A DNA stretch of 64,000 nucleotides from Actinobacillus sp. (GTDB taxonomy: Bacteria; Pseudomonadota; Gammaproteobacteria; Enterobacterales; Pasteurellaceae): contig JAHHQX010000001.1 of the NCBI GenBank assembly GCA_020026155.1, positions 1 through 64,000 of the forward strand, in the 5' to 3' direction. Below, piece by piece: positions 17,505 to 26,457 of this stretch. The notes under the pieces are model-generated. The model did not search any database, had not been told where the DNA came from, and worked only from the letters and a program-made list of their open reading frames with translations. Position 1 is the first letter of the stretch, and every line of letters begins with the position of its first letter. Both the position numbers and the translations under genes were made by a program.

Positions 17505-18353
17505 TTAAGCCGCCAAATATTGTTGAAAAGCATTCCATGCAGACGACATATTTTCCACTCCCAGATCATACATAGCTTGGAGCTTTTCTGGATCTCGCTC
17601 AATGCGCGCTAAGTGGAGATCTTTTGTCGGGCGAACGACAAATATTTTGCCTTCAGCTTCTAATTTTTCAATAAGATCGAGTGTGGCATTATAATTTTTC
17701 CAACGGTTTAAAAGCGCCTCTGCAAGTTGTGGATGGCGAAAGTAGAAACTCTTAATAAGCCATTCTGCTTGAGGTTTTTTACGGTATTCTTTTACCTGGG
17801 TAAGAACGACAATAATTTTTTTATAGCCCATGCGTAGGCATTCTTCAATCGGAATACTGTCCGCAATGCCACCATCAAGATAGCCGTGGCCATTTAGTTC
17901 AACAATTTGTGAAACAAAGGGCATTGCACCGCCTGCGCGAAGGGTATCGACTTGTGCGACGGGATCAGTAATGCGTACATATTCTGCTTTACCCGTATCA
18001 ACATTCGTAATAGTGGCATAAAATTTGATAGGACTTTCTTTGAAGGTTTGGTTATCAAAAACATCTAATTTGAAGGGGATAAGAGAATAGGCAAATTCGG
18101 TATTTACCATATTGCCACTGGTAAAAAAACTATACCATCCTAGATAGTGCTTATCATTAGCATATTTTAAATTATAACGAAGGGCACGCTTGGGTTGTTT
18201 AGACGGGTAATTAATCCCAAATAATGCACCGGCTGAAACACCAATGACACTATCTGCCACAAAATTATGTTCAAGAAAAACATCTAGGACGCCATTGGTA
18301 TACATACCACGCATTGCGCCACCTTCCAGGACTACACCGACTTTCTCCATCAA
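17505..18353 (-). CDS. Patatin-like phospholipase family protein (YjjU-like)
   Basis: Predicted lipid acyl hydrolase of the patatin family. The 282-residue protein has all catalytic signatures: oxyanion loop EGGAMRG at about 9-15, nucleophile elbow GVSAG near residue 39 with the catalytic serine, and DGG of the Ser-Asp dyad near residue 159. The C-terminal part resembles E. coli YjjU. There is no signal peptide, so it is probably cytoplasmic. The substrate is not known. It is on the minus strand, upstream of no obvious partner, with 106 AT-rich bases separating it from ape1. Confidence 0.88.
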   Translation of the reverse strand: MMEKVGVVLEGGAMRGMYTNGVLDVFLEHNFVADSVIGVSAGALFGINYPSKQPKRALRYNLKYANDKHYLGWYSFFTSGNMVNTEFAYSLIPFKLDVFDNQTFKESPIKFYATITNVDTGKAEYVRITDPVAQVDTLRAGGAMPFVSQIVELNGHGYLDGGIADSIPIEECLRMGYKKIIVVLTQVKEYRKKPQAEWLIKSFYFRHPQLAEALLNRWKNYNATLDLIEKLEAEGKIFVVRPTKDLHLARIERDPEKLQAMYDLGVENMSSAWNAFQQYLAA

Positions 18354-18459
18354 TTTCTCCTATCTTTATCTTTTTTGAATATAAAACAATCGGTTATTTT
18401 ATGCCTTTATTCCTAAAAAGTTTAGTTTTTTCTAAAAAAAGTAACGCATTTTAAGTAAT

Positions 18460-19569
18460 TTATTTTTGTGGATGGGCTAAGTGAATGAGGTAATTAGCAA
18501 ACGCGGTCCCTGTTTTCATATAGCCTTTAAAGTTAAGATGAACCCCATCTTGACTTGCCATTCCTTGGTGTTGGAATTGATACATCCCACATTGTCCGCC
18601 CATGGCATTACGCCATGACCATAATCTAAGATGGTATTTTTCTGCGATATTTTTTTGCATTTCCCATATCGCTTGTAACGTTGTCGGGACCTTACATTGA
18701 GATTTATCCAAATTCATTGGCGGTGCTTGGACTAAAATAATGGAAGTATTCGGTAAATCATGGCGAATTTTTTGTAATTGTTTCTGCCAATTTTGTGTTT
18801 CTTTATGAATATCCATTTGTGGATTAAAGGCTTCATTTGTCCCAAAAGCGAGCACAATTAAGTCTGGGTGAAGTTGTTTAAGCGTCGTCGTCCAGTTGGA
18901 TTGCCACTTAGTTAAGCTTGATAATTTGGCGCCATTTACACCCAGATTCGAATACAGAACCCCTCTTTTTTGGTTTTCCAATTCTATTTGCCCTAAGGAT
19001 GTACCCGTATTCGCTGAAATTGAAAAAGGCAGATATCCTTTAAATTGTGTAAATTGCCAGTTTTCATTGGTTGGATGAAAGGAAACAGAACGTTCTTTAT
19101 CTTTAAAAACCAGTTTATCTTTAGGTGTGTTTGCTTTAAAAAATACGTGGATATTTTGTAAATAAGGATTGAGATGATAAGGGAAAATTTCTGTTTCACT
19201 ATCTGGTTCTTTTGCCACTGCCATAATGCCACCAAAGGGGGGCTTTTGTTTAGAAGCTGCACGATTTACAAAGCGTTGCCACCCCGTAGACACTTGATGC
19301 ACACTAATATTCTGTTGTCCACTAATGTTAACGGGCGCGATTAGCCCAATCCCACCATTGCCAAAGTAGCTTTGTAGCCGTTTTCTTACTGCATAGGAAA
19401 AGAGATCTGCGGCTGTGTGAGAATCACCAATTTGAATAATTCTGACCTTTTGAATTTTGCCTTGCTTTAAATCATAAAGTTTATCTTGCCAAGGTTCATG
19501 GAGCGGTGTCGAACAACCTTCCAGTAGTGTTAAAGTAGTAAGACACACGAACATCCATCGCATTTTCAT
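18460..19569 (-). CDS. ape1: Peptidoglycan O-acetylesterase Ape1-like SGNH hydrolase, lipoprotein signal
   Basis: Predicted to remove O-acetyl groups from MurNAc in peptidoglycan so that lytic transglycosylases can act. The 369-residue protein has a signal peptide with a lipobox-like LLEGC (Cys19). It shows the SGNH blocks of neisserial Ape1: IGDSHTAADLF with Ser50, GNGGIGLIAPVN, FGTNEAFNPQ, the WSWRNAMGGQCGM segment and a C-terminal DGVHLNFKGY carrying the Asp and His. The start overlaps the patB stop (TAATG) with CAGGAG upstream, so the two are coupled. Identification rests on recalled similarity to Neisseria Ape1; a lipoprotein anchor is inferred. Confidence 0.85.
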   Translation of the reverse strand: MKMRWMFVCLTTLTLLEGCSTPLHEPWQDKLYDLKQGKIQKVRIIQIGDSHTAADLFSYAVRKRLQSYFGNGGIGLIAPVNISGQQNISVHQVSTGWQRFVNRAASKQKPPFGGIMAVAKEPDSETEIFPYHLNPYLQNIHVFFKANTPKDKLVFKDKERSVSFHPTNENWQFTQFKGYLPFSISANTGTSLGQIELENQKRGVLYSNLGVNGAKLSSLTKWQSNWTTTLKQLHPDLIVLAFGTNEAFNPQMDIHKETQNWQKQLQKIRHDLPNTSIILVQAPPMNLDKSQCKVPTTLQAIWEMQKNIAEKYHLRLWSWRNAMGGQCGMYQFQHQGMASQDGVHLNFKGYMKTGTAFANYLIHLAHPQK

Positions 19570-20576
19570 TATTTAGACTCCTGAATATGAATATGCTCTA
19601 AAACGTAATTTGCCAGAATTTTCTGACCAAGCCAGGTAAAGTGTACGCCATCTTTTAGTCGTACTCGAGTGATTTTACCACGGTATTGAATGGCAAGCTG
19701 ATATTTATGGATGCCTGGATCGACTAACACCTCTTTAGTAGGTAAGAAAATGCCATAAGGTTGAACTTGATTTTTAATGACCTTATCTAAGTAGCGCATT
19801 TCTTGATTAAGCGTCGGATTGCGCATGTAAGGAATACCTAACCATAATACTTTAACATTATGGGCTTTTGCTGCATTAAGGATGCGATCAATTCGTGCTT
19901 CATAAACCTGTTGCCATTCAGGAGAATGGAATTTTAGATATGGACCGTGTTTACGGGCGGGGTTAGGAAAATTCCACGGGTCATTTGCACCGAGTAAAAT
20001 CACAAGTAATTTGATATGCGGGTTTTGATTTAAAGTATCCTCGATAGTTTTTGGCCAATCAAAGAAATGAGGATAAGATAACCCAGTACTTTGTTGACTT
20101 AGATTCACGGTACGCATATTAAAGTTTTCGCGTAAATATTTTTGGATATGAGGGGCGATGGCTTGCATAAGAGAATCGCCAGCAAAAAATACCTGATCCT
20201 GCGAAGAAATGACAACATCATCTTCCGCCACCTTTTTCATTGTAGCAGGATGCAAAGAAGCTTTATTTGGTGATAAATGGGGTGTTTTTGTTACCGTATC
20301 GGTTTTGGTTTGTGTGGAATGATTAGCTTTATCAAAATCATAAACAGTTGTATTTTCAGGTATAAATCGCGTTAATCTTTGAGTTAAGTATGTGTTTACA
20401 CGTGATCCGGTTTCGAACCATGCGTAAGGTAAATAGCGTTTCAATGGGCTTTCTTTGTGATAAGTTTGTTCCCAATAATGATTTAACGAGGATTGATTAA
20501 GCCAAATAAGGACGAGTACGGTACAAAGTAGCGTAGTGTAAGTCGATAGCATGGCGAATTTTTTAGAAACCGGCAT
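19569..20576 (-). CDS. patB: Peptidoglycan O-acetyltransferase PatB-like SGNH protein
   Basis: Predicted to place acetyl groups, delivered across the membrane by PatA, on MurNAc in the periplasm. I start it at 20576 (MPVSKKFAML), giving 335 residues and a 14-base overlap with patA; the frame to 20624 is also open. An N-terminal membrane anchor (about 10-27) precedes a linker. The SGNH blocks follow: FAGDSLMQAIAPH with Ser135, QSTGLSYPHFFDWPKTIE, LGANDPWNFP and DGVHFTWLGQKIL. Its position between patA and ape1 supports the assignment, since Neisseria and Campylobacter use the same three-gene set. Confidence 0.85.
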   Translation of the reverse strand: MPVSKKFAMLSTYTTLLCTVLVLIWLNQSSLNHYWEQTYHKESPLKRYLPYAWFETGSRVNTYLTQRLTRFIPENTTVYDFDKANHSTQTKTDTVTKTPHLSPNKASLHPATMKKVAEDDVVISSQDQVFFAGDSLMQAIAPHIQKYLRENFNMRTVNLSQQSTGLSYPHFFDWPKTIEDTLNQNPHIKLLVILLGANDPWNFPNPARKHGPYLKFHSPEWQQVYEARIDRILNAAKAHNVKVLWLGIPYMRNPTLNQEMRYLDKVIKNQVQPYGIFLPTKEVLVDPGIHKYQLAIQYRGKITRVRLKDGVHFTWLGQKILANYVLEHIHIQESK

Positions 20577-21984
20577 AAATAAACCCTGGAATCCCTGATG
20601 GGGAAAAATAAGTAATAATGACAAACAATAAGGAAAAAATTAGTACCCAGAAAATTTTAGGAATAAATTCAAGGAAAGAAACGAAAGCATCAAATGTTTC
20701 TTCCAATACGGGATAAAAAACCATTAAAAATGCAATAAAGCCAAAAAATAATAAGGCGTATGAATTTACAATTCCATCATAAAAATTATGGCAGAGAGCA
20801 TAAATAATTAGGGAAAAATCATTTAGTTCAGTAGTTTTAAAAATCAGGAAACTAAAACTTACAAAGTTGAACGTAATGAAAATTCCGATAAATTTGCCAA
20901 TTCGTGTAGTAGGGTAGGCAAAATTTTTCTGAGTGTGGAAAATTTTATTGACTAGATTTTGAAAAACGAGTGCGACACCGTGCAATGCACCCCAGATAGC
21001 AAAATTTAGGCTGGCACCATGCCAAATACCAGATAAAAAGAAGGCAAGAAAAAGATTAAGTTGTTTTCTAAAGAAGCTTACCCGATTTCCACCGAGTGGA
21101 ATATAAATATAATCTCTTATCCACGTAGATAGACTAATGTGCCAACGGTTCCAGAAGTCCTGAATATTTACTGCACGTAATGGCATTTTAAAGTTTATTG
21201 GCAGTTGAAAGCCTAATAACATGCCAATCCCAATGACCAAATCCGAGTATCCGGAGAAATCAAAGAAAAGTTGTAAAGTATAGCCATAAATTGCCGCTAA
21301 AATATCTACACTATGATATTCCAGTGGATTTTCAAAAACCGGATTGACCACATAATTGGCAATATCTCCCGCAAACCACCATTTTTTTGCGATACCTAAA
21401 AGAATAAGACTACAGGCTAAAGCAGGGCGAATAATATGGCGTTTACTTCGCACCTGTTGCAAAAAACCCTGTTGTTCTCCAAATTTTGTTTTAAAACTAT
21501 TTACACGCAGAATTGGACCTGCCGTGATGGTAGGAAAAAAACTAAAATGGAGGAGAGTTTCGTGGAAGTTAAGATCAGCGTTCTTATCTTCATACAGGGT
21601 GACAAGATAGGCGATAGATTGGAAAACGTAATAAGACAAACCAAGGGGCATTAAAAAATCCATTTCTTCGCTCAAGCCAAATTTAACGAGGAAAATTTTG
21701 AAAAAATCAAAATATTTAAAAATGGCTAGCACAGCAATAGCAGTAATGACGCCAAGACCTAAAAAAAATCTACGTATATTTTGGGAGGATGAACTAACAA
21801 TTCCACGAGCGATAAAGTAAATTGCTGAAGAATAAACCAGTACAGTTAAAGCAAAATTTGGATCGGCGTAATACAGTAAAAAGAGGCTAGCAATAGTAAG
21901 TAGTGTGTTTTGAAATTTTCCGAGTAAATAAACGAGCCAAAAAACAAAAAAGAAAAGGAAAAATTCAATGGATAGAATATGCAT
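20563..21984 (-). CDS. patA: MBOAT-family O-acetyltransferase, PatA-like (peptidoglycan O-acetylation)
   Basis: Membrane-bound O-acyltransferase predicted to carry acetyl groups from the cytoplasm to the periplasmic transferase PatB. The 473-residue protein has about a dozen membrane segments. It shows the MBOAT signature WNRWHISLSTWIRDYIYIPL (His282) and the catalytic-histidine segment LSGIWHGASLNFAIWG (His322). The AlgI family of alginate acetylation looks similar, but the Ape1-type partner at 18460 and absence of alginate genes favour peptidoglycan. It is first of three overlapping genes, patA-patB-ape1. Confidence 0.88.
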   Translation of the reverse strand: MHILSIEFFLFFFVFWLVYLLGKFQNTLLTIASLFLLYYADPNFALTVLVYSSAIYFIARGIVSSSSQNIRRFFLGLGVITAIAVLAIFKYFDFFKIFLVKFGLSEEMDFLMPLGLSYYVFQSIAYLVTLYEDKNADLNFHETLLHFSFFPTITAGPILRVNSFKTKFGEQQGFLQQVRSKRHIIRPALACSLILLGIAKKWWFAGDIANYVVNPVFENPLEYHSVDILAAIYGYTLQLFFDFSGYSDLVIGIGMLLGFQLPINFKMPLRAVNIQDFWNRWHISLSTWIRDYIYIPLGGNRVSFFRKQLNLFLAFFLSGIWHGASLNFAIWGALHGVALVFQNLVNKIFHTQKNFAYPTTRIGKFIGIFITFNFVSFSFLIFKTTELNDFSLIIYALCHNFYDGIVNSYALLFFGFIAFLMVFYPVLEETFDAFVSFLEFIPKIFWVLIFSLLFVIITYFSPSGIPGFIYAGF

Positions 21985-22021
21985 AAATGGATTTGTTTAT
22001 TTAATAAAATAACAAGGATAA

Positions 22022-22049
22022 AAAACCCTAAAACAAAGTTTAGGGTTTC
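22022..22049 (-). terminator. Terminator after grcA
   Basis: On the minus strand AACCCTAAA pairs with TTTAGGGTT across a short loop and is followed by TTTT. It lies about 20 bases beyond the grcA stop. Confidence 0.75.
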
Positions 22050-22066
22050 AAATGCAAAACGTTAAA

Positions 22067-22450
22067 TTATAAGCTTTCAGTGAAAGTACGAGTGATTACA
22101 TCACGTTGTTGTTCAGGTGTTAAAGAATTGAAGCGAACAGCATAACCTGAAACACGAATAGTAAGTTGAGGATATTTTTCTGGGTGTTTAACCGCATCTT
22201 CCAAAGTTTCACGACGTAATACGTTTACGTTTAAGTGTTGACCACCTTCTACTTTAACAGTTGGTGCAACATCTACTGGAAGTTCACGATATTCAAATTG
22301 ACCAAGATCTTTAATCGCAACGATTTGATCTTCTTTAAAGTCCTTTTTAGCTGCCAAGCAACGTGCTTCGCCTTTATCGCTATCTAGTAACCAAAATGAA
22401 TTGATTAAAGCGTCATTTGCTGCTTGTGTGATTTGGATACCTGTAATCAT
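22067..22450 (-). CDS. grcA: Autonomous glycyl radical cofactor GrcA (YfiD)
   Basis: Spare-part protein that replaces the oxygen-damaged C-terminal glycyl-radical domain of pyruvate formate-lyase. The 127-residue protein ends with the glycyl radical motif IRVSGYAVRFNSLTPEQQRD; the glycine of SGYAVRF carries the radical. This matches the C-terminus of PflB and the length of E. coli YfiD. It is a single-gene unit next to ung, the same neighbour as in E. coli. In E. coli it is induced by FNR and ArcA; I could not find a convincing FNR box upstream. Confidence 0.96.
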   Translation of the reverse strand: MITGIQITQAANDALINSFWLLDSDKGEARCLAAKKDFKEDQIVAIKDLGQFEYRELPVDVAPTVKVEGGQHLNVNVLRRETLEDAVKHPEKYPQLTIRVSGYAVRFNSLTPEQQRDVITRTFTESL

Positions 22451-22639
22451 AGTATGTTCCTTAAGATTAAGTTATGAGAATTGTGAAAATTTTAGCGTTT
22501 TTTTTTAAATTTTCAAATTTTATTTATATAAAATAACGCTATAAATAATTTTATATTAACTAAAGTGGCGGTGGGCAATTTTGCACTAGCATTTATAGAG
22601 GGATTCTTTATAATGACTCATTTAGTTTTTTAGAGAGAA

Positions 22640-23314
22640 ATGACTATGTTGACGTGGCACGATGTTTTAGGGGAAGAAAAATCAAAACCTTATTTTCAAA
22701 ATATTTTACAGTTTTTGGATAAAGAGCGTGCTGCTGGAAAGATAATTTATCCACCAAAACCTGATATTTTTAATGCGCTTAAATTAACAAATTTTGATGA
22801 TGTCCGTGTTGTAATTATTGGGCAAGATCCCTATCATGGCGCAGGGCAAGCACATGGATTATCTTTTTCAGTACAAAAAGGGATTCGCTTACCACCATCA
22901 TTACAAAATATTTATAAAACCTTACAAAGGGATTATCCCGAGTTTCAGATTCCTAAAGACGGCGATTTAACTTATTGGGCTCAACAAGGTGTATTACTGC
23001 TCAATACCGTTCTTACTGTCGAAGCGGGGAAAGCACATTCTCATGCACAAATCGGTTGGGAAGACTTTACCGATAAAATAATTTCTGAACTTAATGAGAA
23101 AAAAGAAAATTTAGTCTTTTTATTGTGGGGATCGCATGCTCAGAAAAAAGGACAATTTATTGATCGCAACAAGCATTGTGTTCTAACCTCTGTCCATCCA
23201 TCACCACTTTCCGCTCATCGTGGTTTTTTCGATTGCGGGCATTTCAAAAAAACAAATGACTATCTACGCCAACACCAGTTACCTGAAATTGATTGGCAAT
23301 TACCGATTGAATAA
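22640..23314 (+). CDS. ung: Uracil-DNA glycosylase
   Basis: Removes uracil from DNA, the first step of base excision repair after cytosine deamination or dUTP incorporation. The 224-residue protein carries the water-activating motif GQDPYHGAGQAHGLSFSV with Asp63, and the minor-groove loop HPSPLSAHRGF near the C-terminus. The start at 22640 (a second in-frame ATG is 6 bases on) follows GAGAGAAATG. It is followed after 9 bases by yaaA. Confidence 0.98.
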   Translation: MTMLTWHDVLGEEKSKPYFQNILQFLDKERAAGKIIYPPKPDIFNALKLTNFDDVRVVIIGQDPYHGAGQAHGLSFSVQKGIRLPPSLQNIYKTLQRDYPEFQIPKDGDLTYWAQQGVLLLNTVLTVEAGKAHSHAQIGWEDFTDKIISELNEKKENLVFLLWGSHAQKKGQFIDRNKHCVLTSVHPSPLSAHRGFFDCGHFKKTNDYLRQHQLPEIDWQLPIE

Positions 23315-23323
23315 GGATTATAT

Positions 23324-24103
23324 ATGTTAGCGATTATTTCGCCTGCAAAAACATTGGACTTTACGTCACCCATTCCGCATTGGAAAACAACACAGCCACC
23401 ATTTTTAGATCAAAGTGAAGCACTGATTGATGTTTGCCGTCAACTCTCACCACAAGAGATTGCGTCTTTGATGCATATTAGCGATAAATTAGCAGGTCTA
23501 AATGCTGCACGTTTTGGAGAATGGCAAAAAACACAGACTGAAACAAATGCACGCCCAGCAATTTACGCATTCAAAGGGGATGTATACACGGGACTAGATG
23601 CAGAAACATTACCACCACAAGCTATAGAATTTGCACAGACACATCTTCGTATGCTTTCAGGGCTCTATGGATTACTTCGTCCGTTAGATTTAATGCAGCC
23701 TTATCGCCTAGAAATGGGAACCAAATTAGTCAATCCAAAAGGTAAAAATTTATACGATTTTTGGGGCGTGATGATTACAAATGCGTTGCAAGATGCACTT
23801 GATCAACAAGGTGATAGTGTGCTGATTAATCTTGCCTCAGATGAATATTTTAAAGCGGTTAAACCAAGCAAATTACAAGCTCGTATCATTAAACCCGTCT
23901 TCTTAGATTACAAAAATGGCAAGTATAAAGTTATCAGTTTTTATGCAAAAAAAGCACGCGGTTTGATGTGTCGTTACATTTTAGAAAACGAATTAAGTGA
24001 TCCTGAATCCCTCAAATTGTTTAATTCAGAGGGGTATTATTTTGAACCAAGCGAAAGTACTGACGATATGTGGGTATTTAAACGTGATGGTATTGATGAA
24101 TAA
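23324..24103 (+). CDS. yaaA: Peroxide stress protein YaaA (DUF328)
   Basis: In E. coli this protein lowers free intracellular iron during hydrogen peroxide stress and binds DNA. The 259-residue protein has the family signature SPAKTLDF at 6-13, then FKGDVYTGLDAETL and GLYGLLRPLDLMQPYRLEMG in the middle, and ASDEYFKAV later. It starts 9 bases after ung with AAGGA upstream, so it is probably cotranscribed with ung. The next transcript, GcvB, converges on it and ends about 15 bases after the yaaA stop. Confidence 0.95.
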   Translation: MLAIISPAKTLDFTSPIPHWKTTQPPFLDQSEALIDVCRQLSPQEIASLMHISDKLAGLNAARFGEWQKTQTETNARPAIYAFKGDVYTGLDAETLPPQAIEFAQTHLRMLSGLYGLLRPLDLMQPYRLEMGTKLVNPKGKNLYDFWGVMITNALQDALDQQGDSVLINLASDEYFKAVKPSKLQARIIKPVFLDYKNGKYKVISFYAKKARGLMCRYILENELSDPESLKLFNSEGYYFEPSESTDDMWVFKRDGIDE

Positions 24104-24119
24104 GTAAGCGGACGTTTCA

Positions 24120-24280
24120 AAAAAAGAAAAACCGCTACGAAGTAGCGGTAATAAGATTTACAATAGGATAAAATGAACAATAGAGTTGGAATGTTTTGAG
24201 AGGATCTAACTCTACCGAACAATATGCAAACACAACATTATACCTAACATTGAAAAGGGACGTTCTTCGTGTTAGGTACG
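24120..24280 (-). ncRNA. gcvB: GcvB small regulatory RNA
   Basis: Hfq-dependent small RNA that represses mRNAs for amino-acid and peptide uptake and is activated by GcvA. It is divergent from gcvA, as in E. coli. On the minus strand the target-binding R1 region reads TGTTGTGTTTGCATATTG, near-identical to the E. coli GcvB R1 core. A 5' hairpin pairs ACCTAACA with TGTTAGGT (24242-24279), a middle stem pairs TAGAGTT with AACTCTA, and the 3' end is a terminator ACCGCTAC/GTAGCGGT (24131-24149) followed by T-rich sequence. A -10 TAAAAT lies at 24287-24292, placing the start near 24280. Ends are estimates. Confidence 0.88.
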
Positions 24281-24286
24281 GTGAGT

Positions 24287-24292
24287 ATTTTA
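24287..24292 (-). promoter_or_regulatory. Probable -10 box of gcvB
   Basis: TAAAAT on the minus strand about 7 bases ahead of the predicted GcvB 5' end. The expected -35 position has no good consensus match, which fits a promoter that needs the activator GcvA encoded next door. Confidence 0.45.
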
Positions 24293-24386
24293 AGCAAAAG
24301 CATAACTACTCACAAAGGATAAAAATTGATTTTTTATATTAAAAAAACTAATCATTTTATAATGTTAAATAAGAAATGGATGACCT

Positions 24387-25286
24387 ATGTATAAACGTTT
24401 ACCCCCTCTAAATTCTCTAAAAGCGTTTGAGTGTTCTGCTCGCCATCTAAGTTTTACCAAAGCAGCTGAGGAACTGTGTGTAACACAGGCAGCAATTAGC
24501 CATCAAATTAAGTTGTTAGAAGATTTTTTGGGAATGCCTTTGTTTTATCGCAAAAATAGAACATTAGAATTAACTGAAACTGGAGTGCATTACTTTGCGG
24601 ATATTAGTAAGATTTTCAATCGTTTAACAGAAGCGACCAAGAAAATTTTAACGCAAAACAATGATAGACATTTAGCGATTGCCGTACCTCAAACTTTTGG
24701 TATGCAATGGTTGGTTCCACACCTTACTGACTTCCACAATACGCATCATAATATTGATTTACGCCTAAATGGTGTCGATCAAGATGAAGGATTCTTTAAG
24801 AATAATGAAACAGATCTCGCTATTTATTATGGCAATGGCGACTGGAAGCATTTGCAAGTAGAAAAATTAGTCGATGGGGAACTAATTATTCTAGGCGCAC
24901 CAAAATTGCTTGCATCAAAACCTGTCGAGCGAATTGAAGATTTATTAAACCATCAATTTATTCATATTCATGATTATCAAAACTGGCAAGATATGGCGAG
25001 TTATTTAGAATTAGATGGGCTTGATCTTCAACATGGCGCATTATTCAGCCATACCATTATGGCATTACAAGCGGCAAAACATGGACAAGGACTGGTATTA
25101 GCCAATCGATCGCTCGCTCAGAAAGAAATTAATGATGGAAATCTAATTCGCGTATTACCACAAAAATCACTCCGTGATTCAAAATCATTTTATATTGTAA
25201 ATCAACTGGATAAGGCAAATAATGAACCAATTAATGCCTTTAAACAGTGGATTTTAGCCACTATTCGAAAGGAAAGGAATGAATAA
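24387..25286 (+). CDS. gcvA: LysR-type transcriptional regulator GcvA (glycine cleavage system)
   Basis: Regulator of the glycine cleavage operon and activator of GcvB. The 299-residue protein has an N-terminal winged helix-turn-helix (LPPLNSLKAFECSARHLSFT, then KAAEELCVTQAAISHQIKLLE) and a LysR substrate domain. The pattern matches GcvA, including PPLNALR-type opening and the double FYRKNRTLELTETG segment. It is divergent from gcvB and overlaps rlmM by 8 bases; E. coli has the same gcvB/gcvA/rlmM neighbourhood, which supports the name over other LysR members. Confidence 0.94.
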   Translation: MYKRLPPLNSLKAFECSARHLSFTKAAEELCVTQAAISHQIKLLEDFLGMPLFYRKNRTLELTETGVHYFADISKIFNRLTEATKKILTQNNDRHLAIAVPQTFGMQWLVPHLTDFHNTHHNIDLRLNGVDQDEGFFKNNETDLAIYYGNGDWKHLQVEKLVDGELIILGAPKLLASKPVERIEDLLNHQFIHIHDYQNWQDMASYLELDGLDLQHGALFSHTIMALQAAKHGQGLVLANRSLAQKEINDGNLIRVLPQKSLRDSKSFYIVNQLDKANNEPINAFKQWILATIRKERNE

Positions 25287-26364
25287 AATTATGCTTTACT
25301 GCCGCCAAGGCTTTGAAAAAGAAATGGCAGCAGAAATTATGGAAAAAGCCGCTACCTTAGGGGTAGCGGGATTTGCACGAGCGGTAGAAAATACCGCTTA
25401 TGTTATTTTTGAATGTTATCAACCGAACGATGCAGATTTGCTTGCCCAAAAATTGCCAGTAAAAGAATTAATTTTTGCACGGCAATTACTGGTTATTTCG
25501 GATTTATTGGAAGATCTCTCACCTGACGATCGTATCACACCAATAATAGAAGCATTTAAACAACTTCCTGCGCCTTTTGATCTTACAAAAACCGATGATA
25601 TTTGGGTGGAAAGTGCGGATACCAATGAGGCAAAATCGCTTTTAACTTTTTGTCGTAAATTTACTGTACCATTGCGTCAGGCACTCCGTAAAGCGGGAGC
25701 TTTACAAGCAAAAGTTGCGAAACACGCACGTACCTTACATGTATTTTTCTTGCGTAATAACGCATGTTATGTGGGGTACTCTTATAACCAACAACATTCA
25801 CCTTACTTTATGGGGATCCAACGCCTACGTTTTCCTGAAATGGCACCGAGTCGTTCCACTTTAAAACTTGAAGAAGCGATATTGACATTTTTCACACCCG
25901 AAGAAGAAAAAGCGCGGTTTAATGAAAATCAAATTGGTGTGGATCTTGGGGCATGTCCAGGTGGTTGGACTTATCAGCTCGTCAAACGTGGTGTATTCGT
26001 TTATGCCGTTGATCATGGCAAAATGGCAGCAAGCCTTTTTGATACTGGACGCATTGAACATTGTCCTGAAGATGGATTTAAATTCCAACCACCAAAACGT
26101 AAACGCGTTAACTGGCTTGTGTGTGATATGGTAGAAAAACCAAGTCGTATTGCTGATCTTATGGCAAAATGGCTTGTTAATGGCTGGACGCAAGAAGCAA
26201 TTTTTAATCTTAAATTGCCGATGAAAAAACGTTATCAAGAAGTTCAGCAATGTTTAGATAGTATCGCTAAACAATTGCAAGACGCGGGTTTTTCATTCCA
26301 AATTCAAGCAAAACAGCTTTACCACGATCGTGAAGAAATTACCGTTCATGCTCGCGTAAAATAA
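25279..26364 (+). CDS. rlmM: 23S rRNA 2'-O-ribose C2498 methyltransferase RlmM
   Basis: S-adenosylmethionine enzyme that methylates the ribose of C2498 in 23S rRNA. The 361-residue protein has an N-terminal THUMP-like domain and a C-terminal Rossmann methyltransferase domain with GVDLGACPGGWTYQLVKRG near residue 217. The catalytic Lys/Asp region shows VDHGKMAASLF and WLVCDMVEKP. The start overlaps gcvA by 8 bases, so it is cotranscribed and probably coupled. Its TAA stop is directly joined to a dispersed intergenic element. Confidence 0.96.
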   Translation: MNKIMLYCRQGFEKEMAAEIMEKAATLGVAGFARAVENTAYVIFECYQPNDADLLAQKLPVKELIFARQLLVISDLLEDLSPDDRITPIIEAFKQLPAPFDLTKTDDIWVESADTNEAKSLLTFCRKFTVPLRQALRKAGALQAKVAKHARTLHVFFLRNNACYVGYSYNQQHSPYFMGIQRLRFPEMAPSRSTLKLEEAILTFFTPEEEKARFNENQIGVDLGACPGGWTYQLVKRGVFVYAVDHGKMAASLFDTGRIEHCPEDGFKFQPPKRKRVNWLVCDMVEKPSRIADLMAKWLVNGWTQEAIFNLKLPMKKRYQEVQQCLDSIAKQLQDAGFSFQIQAKQLYHDREEITVHARVK

Positions 26365-26390
26365 CACGCCCCGATTTTCGGAAAAATTTT
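26365..26390 (-). repeat. Dispersed intergenic element, copy C
   Basis: CACGCCCCGATTTTCGGAAA then AATTTT, abutting the rlmM stop codon. The first part is identical to copy D at 29377. Confidence 0.65.
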
Positions 26391-26457
26391 TACTTGTCCT
26401 CATCAGGGAAGATTTCTATAATTTTCCCTGTACATAAAAACAGTGGAACAAAATCAC

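Noticed and set aside
22581..22614. Possible ung promoter TTGCAC ... TATAAT
   Set aside because: The spacing is 22 bases, too long for sigma70; the -10 alone may be real but the pair is not supported.
24037..24222. 61-codon ORF on the minus strand near yaaA
   Set aside because: It overlaps yaaA and the GcvB RNA, has no ribosome binding site, and GcvB explains the sequence.
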